Below, in pieces: positions 1-8,284 of a stretch of DNA of 64,000 nt; within the stretch, counting starts at the first letter, position 1; each line of letters opens with the position of its first letter. The stretch is taken from assembly GCF_008123515.1 (NCBI RefSeq), contig NZ_VSSR01000043.1, forward strand, positions 31,560 through 95,559, written 5' to 3'. This stretch comes from Bradyrhizobium cytisi (GTDB lineage: Bacteria; Pseudomonadota; Alphaproteobacteria; Rhizobiales; Xanthobacteraceae). The translations under genes were made by a program, and so were the position numbers. The notes beneath the pieces are model-generated. The model was not told the origin of the DNA and searched no databases. It saw only the letters and a list, made by a program, of their open reading frames with translations.

Positions 1-574
1 GCTGCTGTTTCTCGGCGAATTTCACCGCAAAGCCATTGTCGAACTTGCGGACGACGCGTCCGACGCAGGCGCCGACGGCAAGCGGGGTCCCGATCGGCGG
101 GTCGTATTCGCAGGAGATCGCAGCGCCGGCCGTGGAGACGTCGATGATGAAGCAGGAATGGGTGCTGCCGTCGGCAACCGTCAGGAATGTGTGCGAGGCT
201 TGCGGAACGAAGCGCGCGTCATGGCGCAGGTCCAGGACGCTGTCGTCCTTCTGCTTCTTTTCGAGCCAGGTCAGCTTTTCCGACATCCAGGCGCGGCGGG
301 CCCGGGTCATGTCGAGCTCCATCAGGAAGCCCGATTTCAGCGTCGCGCTGATGGTGCACTGGAATTCGCCGAAATCCTGGAAGTAGGAGGTTACGCGCTC
401 GCCGACCTTGCCGACGACCGGCACGTCGACGATCATGCGGAAGGGCGAGACGCGCTTGGTGCGGCAGGCGAAGTTTCGCAGCTTGCCCTCGCAATCGTAC
501 CAGCGATGCAGCGAATAGCTGCCGCTCACGGTTACTTCGACTGCACGCTGCCTGAGGAACTCTGCGACGGACAT
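1..574 (-). CDS. PilZ-domain protein, 3' end cut by window edge
   Basis: Reading the minus strand from the ATG at 574 gives an open frame that runs off the left edge with no stop. The first ~190 residues start MSVAEFLRQRAVEVTVSGSY. The C-terminal half (DLRHDARFVPQASH, then IIDVSTAGAAISC and later GRVVRKFDNGFAVKFAE) fits a PilZ domain: an R-x-x-x-R-like basic start, a D/N-x-S-x-x-G turn and a closing G-F-A-V-x-F strand. PilZ domains commonly bind cyclic di-GMP, but the first motif here is weak (RHDAR), so binding is uncertain. The N-terminal half may be a second, YcgR-N-like barrel. The neighbour to the right is unrelated. The missing C-terminus prevents a length comparison. Confidence 0.75.
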   Translation of the reverse strand, partial: MSVAEFLRQRAVEVTVSGSYSLHRWYDCEGKLRNFACRTKRVSPFRMIVDVPVVGKVGERVTSYFQDFGEFQCTISATLKSGFLMELDMTRARRAWMSEKLTWLEKKQKDDSVLDLRHDARFVPQASHTFLTVADGSTHSCFIIDVSTAGAAISCEYDPPIGTPLAVGACVGRVVRKFDNGFAVKFAEKQQ

Positions 575-849
575 GGGCGCTCGATCGTGTTTCTGGTTGT
601 TTCCGTAATTCCACGGTAGCGATCAAATTCTAAGCAAATGATACCGGCGCTCAGGAGCAAGGGTAAATTTCCGGTAAATGGCCGGGGCGGTAGTGTGCCG
701 GGGTAAGCGGCAAAACGTCCCGGTTATCGGGCGCGCTCATTCACAACCACGTCATTGCGACCCAGCGGTGCAGTCGAGGATCTCGCCGCTTCTCGACCGG
801 CTTACTGAGACCTGACGCGGGCTTCTTGGCCCGAGCTGAGCGGCGGCAT

Positions 850-1519
850 TCAGGCAGGCCCGTGCAGCGCCAGCAAAACCAGCGCGCCAATGGCCAGGGC
901 GAGCTTGATCACCTTCCAGGTCAGGCTGTCCCACCTGATCTCCAATCCGAGCCATGGCAATGCGCGCCGCATCGCGCGTGTCGCGAGCGCTTCGACGATG
1001 ACGATCGCAAGGGCAATGCCGGCGATAACTGACCACGACGCCTCGGCCGGAGGCATCCATGCCGCGAGCCAGCCGGGGACCAGGTCCCGCAACGACACGA
1101 GCAGCGCAAACCATCCGAACAGGGCGACGAAGCCTTTGACGATCGCGGGCCCGATCGCTTCCGGCTCGAACCGGATCCCGATCGTTGCGAGCGCGCGTTC
1201 GATGCGCTCGCCATCGGACAGGAAGATGAATGCCCCCAAGGTAAAATGGCACGCGCGATTGGAAAAAGAACGCGATGATCGCTGACAGGATTGCGCAGCC
1301 ATAGGCGGCGCGGAGAATGTGCCAGCCGCTCATGCCCGACGGCTCAGTTGCCTTGGCGGCTTGGGGCTGCGGCACCGGTCTGGCGCGCGCCATGTGCTCC
1401 AGCATTTTGGCGCGTCGGTCCGGCAAATAGGGCGCGGTGCAGTGGATCCAGGCCGGGGGCGTGGTCACAGCCGGCGGGGCGCCGGAGTGGCCGTCCGGGG
1501 TGGATTTGTGCTGCTCCAT
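850..1519 (-). pseudogene. Small membrane protein gene split by a frameshift
   Basis: Two minus-strand frames make one plausible protein. Frame A starts at the ATG at 1519 (MEQHKSTPDGHSG...) and reaches a hydrophobic segment (ILSAIIAFFFQSRVPF). Frame B continues from about 1250 to the stop at 850 with two or three more hydrophobic segments (IVKGFVALFGWFALLVSL, VIAGIALAIVIVEAL, VIKLALAIGALVLLALHG). Removing one base from the C5 run at 1243-1247 joins them as YLGAFIFLSDGERIERAL. Joined, the protein would be about 222 aa with roughly four membrane segments. I do not recognise a family. It is either a true pseudogene or a homopolymer sequencing error; neither half has other obvious damage. Confidence 0.55.
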
Positions 1520-1712
1520 GGGCCGAACCCGATCCTTCAAGCCGTGACACCGTCGCGGTGGGCGAGGTTGGTTTCCTTCGGACATTGGTCGGAGGTGAGG
1601 GGCCGGGAGGTTCATACCGGGATGACCGATTCTGCCGGCGCATCGCCGGCCTGGCCGGCTTCCCGAGCGATCAGGGCCCGGCGCCCCGACGATCTCATCT
1701 CCATAGATTGCC

Positions 1713-2816
1713 ATGACGTGCCGTGTTGTGGCTAAGTGCGAACGCGGATGCTGCAAGATCAAGAAGCCGTCCAAAATCCAGACCTCGGATGTCAGGACGA
1801 TCGTGGTTCAAGAACTCGAATTCCTGCCTAGACTTGAGTCGTTGCGCGGCCTGGCTGCGGTCTCTGTCGTCGGCTACCATGCGTTCGGACGATTCACCGA
1901 CACCTATGTCACAGGCATGGCGCCGGTGGTGCTCTTCTTCGTGCTGAGCGGCTTCGTGCTGTCGCGCTCGCTGGCTCGGAACGACGACATCGCGGTATTC
2001 CTGCGTCACAGGATTCTCCGGCTGTTTCCGGCGGCGGTTGCGGTCGTACTGCTGCTGGCCGGGCTTCACGAGGCCTTCGGATTCTATCTGGGCTTCGGGT
2101 CCGATTTTTCGCCCTTCAACGTGATGTTGAACGCCCTGATGATCCGGCACGACATCAATGGGCCGATGTGGTCGATGACGGTGGAGTGCTTCGCAACACC
2201 GGTTATCGTTCTGACCTTCCTGGGCGGCCGGCGGTTTGGCCCGCGCGTCCTGATCGCTGCGATCTCGGTGTTGTTCGGGCTGTCGTTCATCGGACCATAT
2301 GCGCACCTGCTCGGCGGCTATACGAACCTCGCGCCTTTGTACGCTTTTGTGCTTGGCGTAGCGCTGCACTTCTCGGGACGCCGCCTCGTGGAAGCTATCG
2401 GCGGTCGGCAGATGGTGGTGGCTGTCGTGGCCGGTGTCCTGCTCCTCTATTGCGGCCTGCAAAAGCAAACCGCGCCGATCATCTTGCTCGAAGGCTGTTC
2501 ATCCGGGCTGCTGGTTGCGCTGATCGCGTTTGGGGAGCTGCAGCGCGGCATTCGTTTGCTGGATCAGCCGGTGATCGGCTTCTACGGCCGGATATCCTAC
2601 AGCTTCTATCTCTTCCACATGATCGGCCTGAGCGTTGCGGTCCGCATCAGCGCCATCGACGGCTGGCCCATGCTGTCGATCCTGTTGAGCATTGTCATCG
2701 GCGTGCTGTTGACCACGCCGATGGCGTGGACATCCCGGCGGTTCATCGAAGAGCCGTTCATCGCGATAAGCCGAAAATGGCGCGACCGGCGACGTGAGGT
2801 CTTCACGACGACCTGA
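1713..2816 (+). CDS. Acyltransferase 3 family (OafA/YrhL-like) membrane protein
   Basis: This is a 367-residue polytopic protein of the acyltransferase-3 family, which O-acylates (usually acetylates) surface glycans such as O-antigen, exopolysaccharide or Nod factor from the cytoplasmic membrane. The family start motif is present: LESLRGLAAVSVVGYHAF, with the catalytic-type His in GYHAF. About nine or ten hydrophobic segments follow, and the family-typical ISYSFYLFH motif lies near the end. The ATG at 1713 has a poor ribosome site; an in-frame GTG at 1803 follows an AGGA at the right distance and would begin just before the family domain, so the first 30 residues may not be translated. Two glycosyltransferase-type genes follow, supporting a surface-glycan role. 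The acceptor cannot be read. Confidence 0.85.
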   Translation: MTCRVVAKCERGCCKIKKPSKIQTSDVRTIVVQELEFLPRLESLRGLAAVSVVGYHAFGRFTDTYVTGMAPVVLFFVLSGFVLSRSLARNDDIAVFLRHRILRLFPAAVAVVLLLAGLHEAFGFYLGFGSDFSPFNVMLNALMIRHDINGPMWSMTVECFATPVIVLTFLGGRRFGPRVLIAAISVLFGLSFIGPYAHLLGGYTNLAPLYAFVLGVALHFSGRRLVEAIGGRQMVVAVVAGVLLLYCGLQKQTAPIILLEGCSSGLLVALIAFGELQRGIRLLDQPVIGFYGRISYSFYLFHMIGLSVAVRISAIDGWPMLSILLSIVIGVLLTTPMAWTSRRFIEEPFIAISRKWRDRRREVFTTT

Positions 2817-3087
2817 AGACGTCCGCAGCGCGGTCGTTAGCCTTCGCCGCGCCGGTACGACACGTTCGGTCAGCATCGGATCGTCGCTGGACTGGGACAG
2901 AATTTCTGGCGCGCCGGATGATGTTCCTGTTGAAGTCCCGCTGCAGTTGCGCTTGAGTAGCAACAGGTTCGGGGGGACTGCTTTTTATGTGTCGTTTTAT
3001 GTCTGCGGCGCTTCGCGCCGTGGTGCCTGATGTCGCGATAAATTGTCGTTCGAGCAGGCCCGACGGGGCCTATGTCTTGTCACGGAC
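2817..3087. other. Intergenic region with no supported gene
   Basis: Open frames here are short and have no recognisable composition or start site. I see no strong hairpin. It probably holds the promoter of the methyltransferase-glycosyltransferase gene. Confidence 0.5.
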
Positions 3088-4533
3088 ATGACCGTCATGT
3101 CTGGCGGCCTGTCTCCGCGAAAAGCAGGCATCCTCGATCACGCCGACCGCGTCGCCACGGACCGCGTGGCATGGCGTGAGAAGAACAGCTTTTTTCACGA
3201 CGAGGACGAACGCTATCTCCGGTTCTTAATCCCGGCGGGAAGTCGCGTCCTCGACATCGGATGCGGCGTCGGCGACACGCTCGCGAGCCTCGCGCCATCA
3301 CATGGCGTCGGAATAGATTTTTGCGGCACGCAAATCGGGATCGCGCGACAGCGCCACCCCTATCTCACGTTCGTCGAAGGCGATGCCGAAGACCCCGCGA
3401 CACTGGAAGCGCTGCAAGGCCCGTTCGACTATATTCTCGTCCTCGATACGATCGGTTCGCTGGAAGATTGTCAGAAGTTCATCGCCCAGCTGCATCCGCT
3501 CTGCACGCGTGATACGCGGCTGGTGATCGGTTACTTCTCGCATCTCTGGTACCCCGCGCTGAAATTCGCCGAACTCATCGGCCTGCGGATGCCGCAGCCG
3601 GATCAGAATGTGCTGTCGCCGTCCGACTTGCGCAGCCTGGCGAGGCTTGCGGATTTCGATCCGGTCAAGTCCGAGCAACGCGTGCTCTCGCCGGTCCGGA
3701 TATTCGGGCTCGGGCGCCTCCTCAATCGTTTCGTCAGCGTGCTGCCGGGAATCCGCCAGGTGGCGCTGCGGCACTATATGGTCGCGCGCTCGAGCCGCAG
3801 GGCGAGGGAGGAGTTTGGCTCGGCCACCGTCGTGGTGCCGGCGCGTAACGAGCGCGGCAACATCGAGCCGGCTGTCCTGCGGATGCCCGACTTCTGCGGC
3901 GACATCGAGATTATCTTCATCGAGGGCCATAGCCAGGACGGCACCTTCGAGGAGATGGAGCGGGTCAAGCAGGCGCATCCTTCCAGGGACATCAAGGTGA
4001 TGCGCCAGCTGGGCAAGGGCAAGGCCGACGCCGTCTTCACCGCGTTCGACGCGGCGCGCGGCGACGTGCTGATCATTCTTGACGCCGACCTGACCATGCC
4101 GCCGGAGCAGATTCCGAAATTCGTCGAGGCGCTGCTGTCGGGCAAGGGCGAGTTCGTCAACGGCTCGCGCCTGGTCTATCCCATGGACGAGGGCGCGATG
4201 CGCTTCCTCAACCTGATCGCCAACAAGATCTTTTCCTATCTGTTCTCCTGGCTGCTCAATCAGCGCTATACGGATACGCTCTGCGGCACCAAGGTTCTGC
4301 GGCGCAGCGACTATCAGCGCCTGAAAGCCGGAAAGGCCTATTTCGGCGATTTCGATCCGTTCGGCGATTTCGACCTGATCTTCGGCGCATCGAAGCTCAA
4401 TCTGAAATCGGTGGATCTTCCGATCCGCTACGCCGCGCGTACCTATGGCGAGACCCAGATCTCCAGGTTTCGCCACGGCTGGATGCTGCTGAAGATGGTG
4501 GCTTTCGCCTTTCTCAAGATCAAGGCGATCTAG
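3088..4533 (+). CDS. SAM methyltransferase - family 2 glycosyltransferase fusion
   Basis: From the ATG at 3088 the protein is 481 aa; a TTG at 3043 would add 15 unconvincing residues. Residues ~45-150 are a class I methyltransferase: RVLDIGCGVGDT is the SAM-binding glycine loop near residue 53 and an acidic VEGDAED follows. Residues ~245-470 are a GT-A family 2 glycosyltransferase: TVVVPARNERGNI opens it, DADLTMP is the metal-binding DxD-type motif near residue 332, and TDTLCGTKVL matches the DPM1/polyprenyl-phosphate sugar transferase type. Both domains are cytoplasmic; only one weak hydrophobic patch is seen (FSYLFSWLL). The fusion suggests it both transfers a sugar and methylates the product or lipid. 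The next gene starts 26 bp later and is probably co-transcribed. Confidence 0.85.
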   Translation: MTVMSGGLSPRKAGILDHADRVATDRVAWREKNSFFHDEDERYLRFLIPAGSRVLDIGCGVGDTLASLAPSHGVGIDFCGTQIGIARQRHPYLTFVEGDAEDPATLEALQGPFDYILVLDTIGSLEDCQKFIAQLHPLCTRDTRLVIGYFSHLWYPALKFAELIGLRMPQPDQNVLSPSDLRSLARLADFDPVKSEQRVLSPVRIFGLGRLLNRFVSVLPGIRQVALRHYMVARSSRRAREEFGSATVVVPARNERGNIEPAVLRMPDFCGDIEIIFIEGHSQDGTFEEMERVKQAHPSRDIKVMRQLGKGKADAVFTAFDAARGDVLIILDADLTMPPEQIPKFVEALLSGKGEFVNGSRLVYPMDEGAMRFLNLIANKIFSYLFSWLLNQRYTDTLCGTKVLRRSDYQRLKAGKAYFGDFDPFGDFDLIFGASKLNLKSVDLPIRYAARTYGETQISRFRHGWMLLKMVAFAFLKIKAI

Positions 4534-4559
4534 CCCGTGGAAACCACGGTGCGACGACG

Positions 4560-6203
4560 ATGATGTCGGCCGATTGCAGTTTTCCTGACGCGCGCCTGAG
4601 CGGGAGGGGCCGAACATCGCTGATCCTCATCGCGCCGTCATTGTATCTGGCGGCGACGTTGCTCTATTCGGCCTGGCAGGCGGTCTGGGGTGTCCAGGTC
4701 GATCCTGAATCGGCCTACACCATGAACGGGCTGGTGGCGGCGGCCGGATATGGCTCGCTGAAATTCGATCATCCGGGAACGACGACGACTTTGCTCGTCG
4801 AGCTGGTCATCAGGGGTTGGGCCTTGGTCGCCCGGCCCGATGATATCGTCGCGTTCGGGCTCAAGCACTACGATGCGATCACCACCGCGGCGCGGACTTG
4901 CGAGGCGCTGGTGCTCTCGGGCGCGTTGCTGGCAGGCGGGCTCATCGTCGGCCGGACGACGCGGAGCGCCATTGCCGGCTTGCTGTTTCAGGCCGGCGCG
5001 TTCGTTCATCCCGATGCGTTTCACTTTCAGACGGTGCTCGCTCCGGAAAGCCTCATGGTCGCGATCTCCCTGTTCGGCATGGCGATCGTGCTCAAGGCTG
5101 CGCTCGACGAGCGACCGCCGGCGACCAGCCTTGGCGGCGTGTCCGGTTTGATTTTCGCGCTCGGCTTCTCGACCAAATATCTCTATTTGCCGCAGGCGCT
5201 GTTCGCCGTGTGCTTGCTGAGAAGCCGGCGGGCGTTCGTCGCCGCCTTGATCACCGGGGCGATGGGCTTCGTTGGCTTCAGTCTGATCTTCAACCCAGGA
5301 ACGATCACGCGCGGGTTCGGATGGCTGGTGCAAATCGCAACTCACAAGGGCCATTACGGCGAGGGCGAGACCGGATTCATCGACTTCGCGACGTTCTGGT
5401 CCAACATGCGCGAGATCATCGCGGCCGTGCCGTTCGCGGCGGGCACCTACATCGCAGCCGCGGCCGTGGTGCTCGCCTGGTGCATCAAGACGCGCGAGTG
5501 GCGCGATCCGGTCAGCCTCACGCTTAGCGCCGCCGTCCTGATCTTTGCGGCGTACCTCGTGGCGACGTCGAAGCATTTTGCGCTGCATTACATGATGGCA
5601 TCTTGGGCGCTGACGGGCGGCGTCCTCGTCCTGATCGTGGTGCAGATCAGGCGTCTGGTCCCGGCCATCCCGGCGGTGGCGCTATCCCTGTTGGCGGGCA
5701 GCCTGTGTGCCGCTACGACCGCGGTGACGCTGATCGACGCCAGAACTGTCGCGCTGCAAACCTCGCGCGCGAATGCGATCGGGGCCAGGCTCTCGGACGC
5801 CGTGGTCGCTGCCGGTCCCGCTTGCGCCAACGTCTCCGGCATGTTCGTGCGCGCGCCGGAGAACGACATGAACCACGGCTGGGACATGACCTTGCAGCTC
5901 TGGGGCGACCAGGCGATGCGGGAGAGGTTCTCTGCTGCCTATGAGCGCGCCTTCACGGTCGCCCTGCTCGACCACAACACCTACACGCGCGTCCTGAAGC
6001 GCAATTTTCGCACCACCAGCTACGCCAAGCTCGCCGCGGACTATCCCTGCATCATCGTCCGCGCACCGTGGGAGCTGAACGAGCAAACGTCGATCGGGCT
6101 GCTGGCGCTCAATCCGGACCATTGCGTGATCGAGGGGGTCCACGTCTACACGGTCGGGCTCGCCTGCGCGAAGGTGCGCGAGAGCTTCCTGGGCGAGCGG
6201 TGA
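4560..6203 (+). CDS. Polytopic GT-C-like (family 39-type) membrane protein
   Basis: This 547-residue integral membrane protein has about ten or eleven hydrophobic segments over residues 20-400 and a soluble C-terminal part of about 150 residues. The first periplasmic loop carries acidic residues (VDPESAYTMNG) where family-39 and other GT-C transferases place their catalytic Asp, and is followed by a HPGTTTT stretch. GT-C enzymes use polyprenyl-phosphate sugars on the periplasmic face, and the gene just upstream is of the type that makes such donors. This pairing is inference; sequence similarity to named families is weak. The soluble tail has a repeated pattern of small and Cys residues (ACANVSGMF, YPCIIVRAP). 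Confidence 0.6.
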   Translation: MMSADCSFPDARLSGRGRTSLILIAPSLYLAATLLYSAWQAVWGVQVDPESAYTMNGLVAAAGYGSLKFDHPGTTTTLLVELVIRGWALVARPDDIVAFGLKHYDAITTAARTCEALVLSGALLAGGLIVGRTTRSAIAGLLFQAGAFVHPDAFHFQTVLAPESLMVAISLFGMAIVLKAALDERPPATSLGGVSGLIFALGFSTKYLYLPQALFAVCLLRSRRAFVAALITGAMGFVGFSLIFNPGTITRGFGWLVQIATHKGHYGEGETGFIDFATFWSNMREIIAAVPFAAGTYIAAAAVVLAWCIKTREWRDPVSLTLSAAVLIFAAYLVATSKHFALHYMMASWALTGGVLVLIVVQIRRLVPAIPAVALSLLAGSLCAATTAVTLIDARTVALQTSRANAIGARLSDAVVAAGPACANVSGMFVRAPENDMNHGWDMTLQLWGDQAMRERFSAAYERAFTVALLDHNTYTRVLKRNFRTTSYAKLAADYPCIIVRAPWELNEQTSIGLLALNPDHCVIEGVHVYTVGLACAKVRESFLGER

Positions 6204-6221
6204 GGGATGGGGGCTGCTTGG

Positions 6222-6293
6222 CGCTCCCTAGCGGAATCGAACCGCTCTCTCCACCGTGAAAGGGTGGCGTCCTAACCGATAGACGAAGGGAGC
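6222..6293 (-). tRNA. tRNA-Glu (anticodon TTC)
   Basis: The minus strand folds as a cloverleaf. The 7-bp acceptor pairs GCTCCCT with AGGGAGC, the discriminator is G, and the anticodon stem-loop is CCACC-CTTTCAC-GGTGG with TTC at positions 34-36. The T arm contains GGTTCGATTCC. CCA is not encoded. It ends 18 bp after the upstream convergent gene. Confidence 0.95.
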
Positions 6294-6520
6294 AAACGCA
6301 AGGCCGGGCCGCATTTGGCGACAGGCCTGCCGGCCGCGCGAGTCGTGCCCGGCGGCTGGCAGCGGGCGAACGTATAGTGGCCTTTGGGCCCGCGGGCAAG
6401 CCGTTCCGGAACGCTGTTTTGGGCCCGGTGGATACGCGCCCCGGGATCATTCGGGCGGCGATTTCAACCGTTTCTTAGGGTTCCCTGGGCTAGCGCTGGA
6501 GCGGGAGAGATTTTTCGCCA
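6294..6520. other. Intergenic region upstream of the small PilZ gene
   Basis: No gene is supported. It should hold the promoter of tRNA-Glu on the minus strand, just beyond 6293, and that of the PilZ gene on the plus strand. I could not pick out convincing -35/-10 boxes. Confidence 0.4.
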
Positions 6521-6775
6521 ATGCCACAGCCCAAGAAGCGCGCAAGCCGCAAGCTGCTGTCGCAGCACGCCTGGATCACGCTCGCGGGCGGATTCGCGGC
6601 GCGGCATTGCCTGGTCGAGGACATCTCGGCCTCGGGCGCCAGGATCACGCTGGACGAGGACGCGAGCCAGCTGCCGGGCGTGATCCGGATGGCATTTGCA
6701 CGCGATGCCCGGACCGGGCGGAGCTGCCAGGTGGTGTGGCGCCGCGGCAAGTCGGCCGGCGTCAAGTTCCTCTGA
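6521..6775 (+). CDS. Single-domain PilZ protein
   Basis: The 84-residue protein is essentially one PilZ domain. It opens with a basic stretch (PKKRASRK), then has CLVEDISASGARI, which matches the D/N-x-S-x-x-G turn, and ends GKSAGVKFL, the closing G-V-x-F strand. The canonical RxxxR at the start is present only loosely (RASRK), so binding of cyclic di-GMP is plausible but not assured. Such short stand-alone PilZ proteins are numerous in Bradyrhizobium. The preceding sequence CTGGAGCGGGAGAGA is purine-rich and could serve as ribosome site. It is followed closely by two small envelope genes on the same strand. Confidence 0.85.
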   Translation: MPQPKKRASRKLLSQHAWITLAGGFAARHCLVEDISASGARITLDEDASQLPGVIRMAFARDARTGRSCQVVWRRGKSAGVKFL

Positions 6776-6822
6776 CGGCGGCCCGGATGGCGCCGGGCGC
6801 GGGTCCGGGCTACAAGGCGCAG

Positions 6823-7062
6823 ATGCGCGCGACCGTCCTCTTTCTGATCACTCTCGCTACTACCTCCTCAGCCGGGGCCGAGACCTTGCGCCTGCCGCCA
6901 AGCGAGCAGCCGCAGTCGGGCAAGGCCCTGCCGCTGAAGGGCGCCGCCGGGTCTGCGAGACCCAACGGCTGCGCCGCCTATGGCCGGGGCTTCACCATGG
7001 TCGAGGGGACCTGCGTCAAGATCGGCGGCGCGGTCAGGGTCGACGCCACGGCCGGGCGCTGA
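6823..7062 (+). CDS. Small secreted protein with a porin-like cysteine motif
   Basis: From the ATG at 6823 the product is 79 aa with a signal peptide (MRATVLFLITLATTSSAGA) cut near residue 20; an ATG at 6787 is also in frame but adds a polar stretch before it. The C-terminal third reads CAAYGRGFTMVEGTCVKIGG, then AVRVDA. This closely resembles the N-terminal C-x-x-Y-G-x-G-F...G-T-x-T-C-x-K-I-G-G segment of alphaproteobacterial porin-2 family proteins, but the beta-barrel is absent. It may be a stand-alone disulfide-bonded periplasmic protein or a remnant of a porin. The next gene begins 8 bp downstream, so the two are probably one unit. Confidence 0.7.
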   Translation: MRATVLFLITLATTSSAGAETLRLPPSEQPQSGKALPLKGAAGSARPNGCAAYGRGFTMVEGTCVKIGGAVRVDATAGR

Positions 7063-7069
7063 GGGGCCG

Positions 7070-7237
7070 ATGTCGCCGGACCTGTTGCGGCTCGATCTCC
7101 TCGTCCCCGCGCTGATGTATTGCGCGCTGCTGTGGTGGGTCGGACGCGGGATGTCCTGGACCGCGAAGATCTCCATTGCGATCGTCACCCTGGTGCTGAT
7201 CGTCGTCGTCGTGCTGGTCGAGCGCGGCCGGCACTAG
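7070..7237 (+). CDS. Small two-segment membrane protein
   Basis: The 55-residue product begins at the ATG at 7070, 8 bp after the preceding stop, with GAGGGG just upstream. It has two hydrophobic stretches (LLVPALMYCALLWWVG and ISIAIVTLVLIVVVVLV) and a short basic tail. No family is recognised. Its position behind a small secreted protein suggests an envelope location; no function is proposed. Confidence 0.6.
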   Translation: MSPDLLRLDLLVPALMYCALLWWVGRGMSWTAKISIAIVTLVLIVVVVLVERGRH

Positions 7238-7355
7238 GCCGCCCGAACAGAAAACGCGAAAACAACCCCATGCACAGTAGAGGCCAGGCGCGGGCGGTTT
7301 GCGCGCTCATAGCGATTTTGCGCGCGCTCACCGCAGCTTAAGCCGCGTCAGCGGG

Positions 7356-7994
7356 TCACGACATCGGCGGGGCCACGTGCTGCGCAAATCCGGGTCGCTT
7401 GCCGAACTCGGCGAGCCACCGCGTCAGGTTCGGCTGCGCCGGCCGGGTGATCCCCTCGACACCGAGCCAGCGTCGCGCATAGGCGCCAACAGCGATGTCG
7501 GCGAGCGTGAACTGATTGCCCTCCATGAAGGGCCGCGTGGAGAGCAGGCGATCGGCGATCGCCCAGACCTCGGCGGCCGCATCGGCATCCCTTTGGATCT
7601 TGACCATGTCGCGCTCGGCGGGCGGCGTGCGCACGATGCCCCAGAACACCGGGCGGTCGACCGGCTGCACCATCGACAGCGTCCAGTCGAGCCAGCGGTC
7701 GACGCCGGCGCGCAGCTTTGGCGCCTCCGGATAGATCGGCGTGCCGCGCCCATGCGCCATGCAGAGATAGCGCATGATCGAATTGGATTCCCATAAGCTG
7801 AAGTCGCCTTCGACCAGCGTCGGAACCCGCGCATTGGGGTTCATCGCGAGATAGCCGGCCTCGCGGGTCTTGCCGTATTCCATGCCGGCGTCGATGCGCT
7901 GGTAGGGCAGGGCGAGCTCGGCGAGGCACCACAGCACCTTCTGCACGTTGACCGAATTGGCGCGGCCCCAGATCGTCAGCTTCGTCTCTGGCAT
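7356..7994 (-). CDS. Glutathione S-transferase family protein
   Basis: The 212-residue length fits a canonical soluble GST. Residues ~5-80 form the thioredoxin-like N-domain: KLTIWGRANSVNVQKVLW holds the catalytic-turn region with Ser/Asn near residues 13-15, NPNARVPTL has the cis-Pro, and LWESNSIMRYL is the glutathione gamma-Glu-binding E-S motif. Residues ~90-205 are the helical C-domain, with NQFTLADIAVGAYARRW as the conserved N-capping box. These proteins conjugate or isomerise electrophilic substrates with glutathione in the cytosol; the substrate is unknown. A GAGGAACGAG ribosome site precedes the ATG. Confidence 0.92.
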   Translation of the reverse strand: MPETKLTIWGRANSVNVQKVLWCLAELALPYQRIDAGMEYGKTREAGYLAMNPNARVPTLVEGDFSLWESNSIMRYLCMAHGRGTPIYPEAPKLRAGVDRWLDWTLSMVQPVDRPVFWGIVRTPPAERDMVKIQRDADAAAEVWAIADRLLSTRPFMEGNQFTLADIAVGAYARRWLGVEGITRPAQPNLTRWLAEFGKRPGFAQHVAPPMS

Positions 7995-8083
7995 CTCGTT
8001 CCTCCCGCAGCGTTTCGTTTTCGCGGGTGATAGCGGAATTTCGCGAAGTCAGCGAGCCGCGATTGCCGCGAGCCCCTCATGCA

Positions 8084-8110
8084 AAAAGCTCCGCCCGAGG
8101 CGGAGCTTTC
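8084..8110 (-). terminator. Rho-independent terminator of the 26-aa gene
   Basis: A perfect 11-bp stem (AAAGCTCCGCC with GGCGGAGCTTT) and a 3-base loop are followed on the minus strand by five T residues. It lies 22 bp past the stop of the 26-codon gene. Confidence 0.85.
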
Positions 8111-8131
8111 ATGGCAGGGTCCATCAGGCAA

Positions 8132-8212
8132 TCAATGGCCGAAGAACAGCCACAGCAGAATGATCACCGGAATAGGCACACCCAGCAGCCACAACAATAA
8201 TCCGCGTCCCAT
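8132..8212 (-). CDS. 26-residue hydrophobic membrane peptide
   Basis: The minus-strand ATG at 8212 follows an excellent ribosome site (GGAGGAGGAAACA) and opens a 26-codon frame starting MGRGLLLWLLGVPIPVIILL and ending WLFFGH. It is a single hydrophobic helix with a Pro-containing middle. A strong terminator sits directly downstream, so this is a complete mini-gene. Near-identical tiny proteins are, to my knowledge, common in rhizobial genomes without known function; that recollection was not checked. It stands alone between a GST gene and glyoxalase I. Confidence 0.75.
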   Translation of the reverse strand: MGRGLLLWLLGVPIPVIILLWLFFGH

Positions 8213-8284
8213 TGTTTCCTCCTCCAATCGCATCGTTGGGGAGTGAACGCGGCGGGCGAGGGCCTTGTTCCTGTGGCGAGAGCC

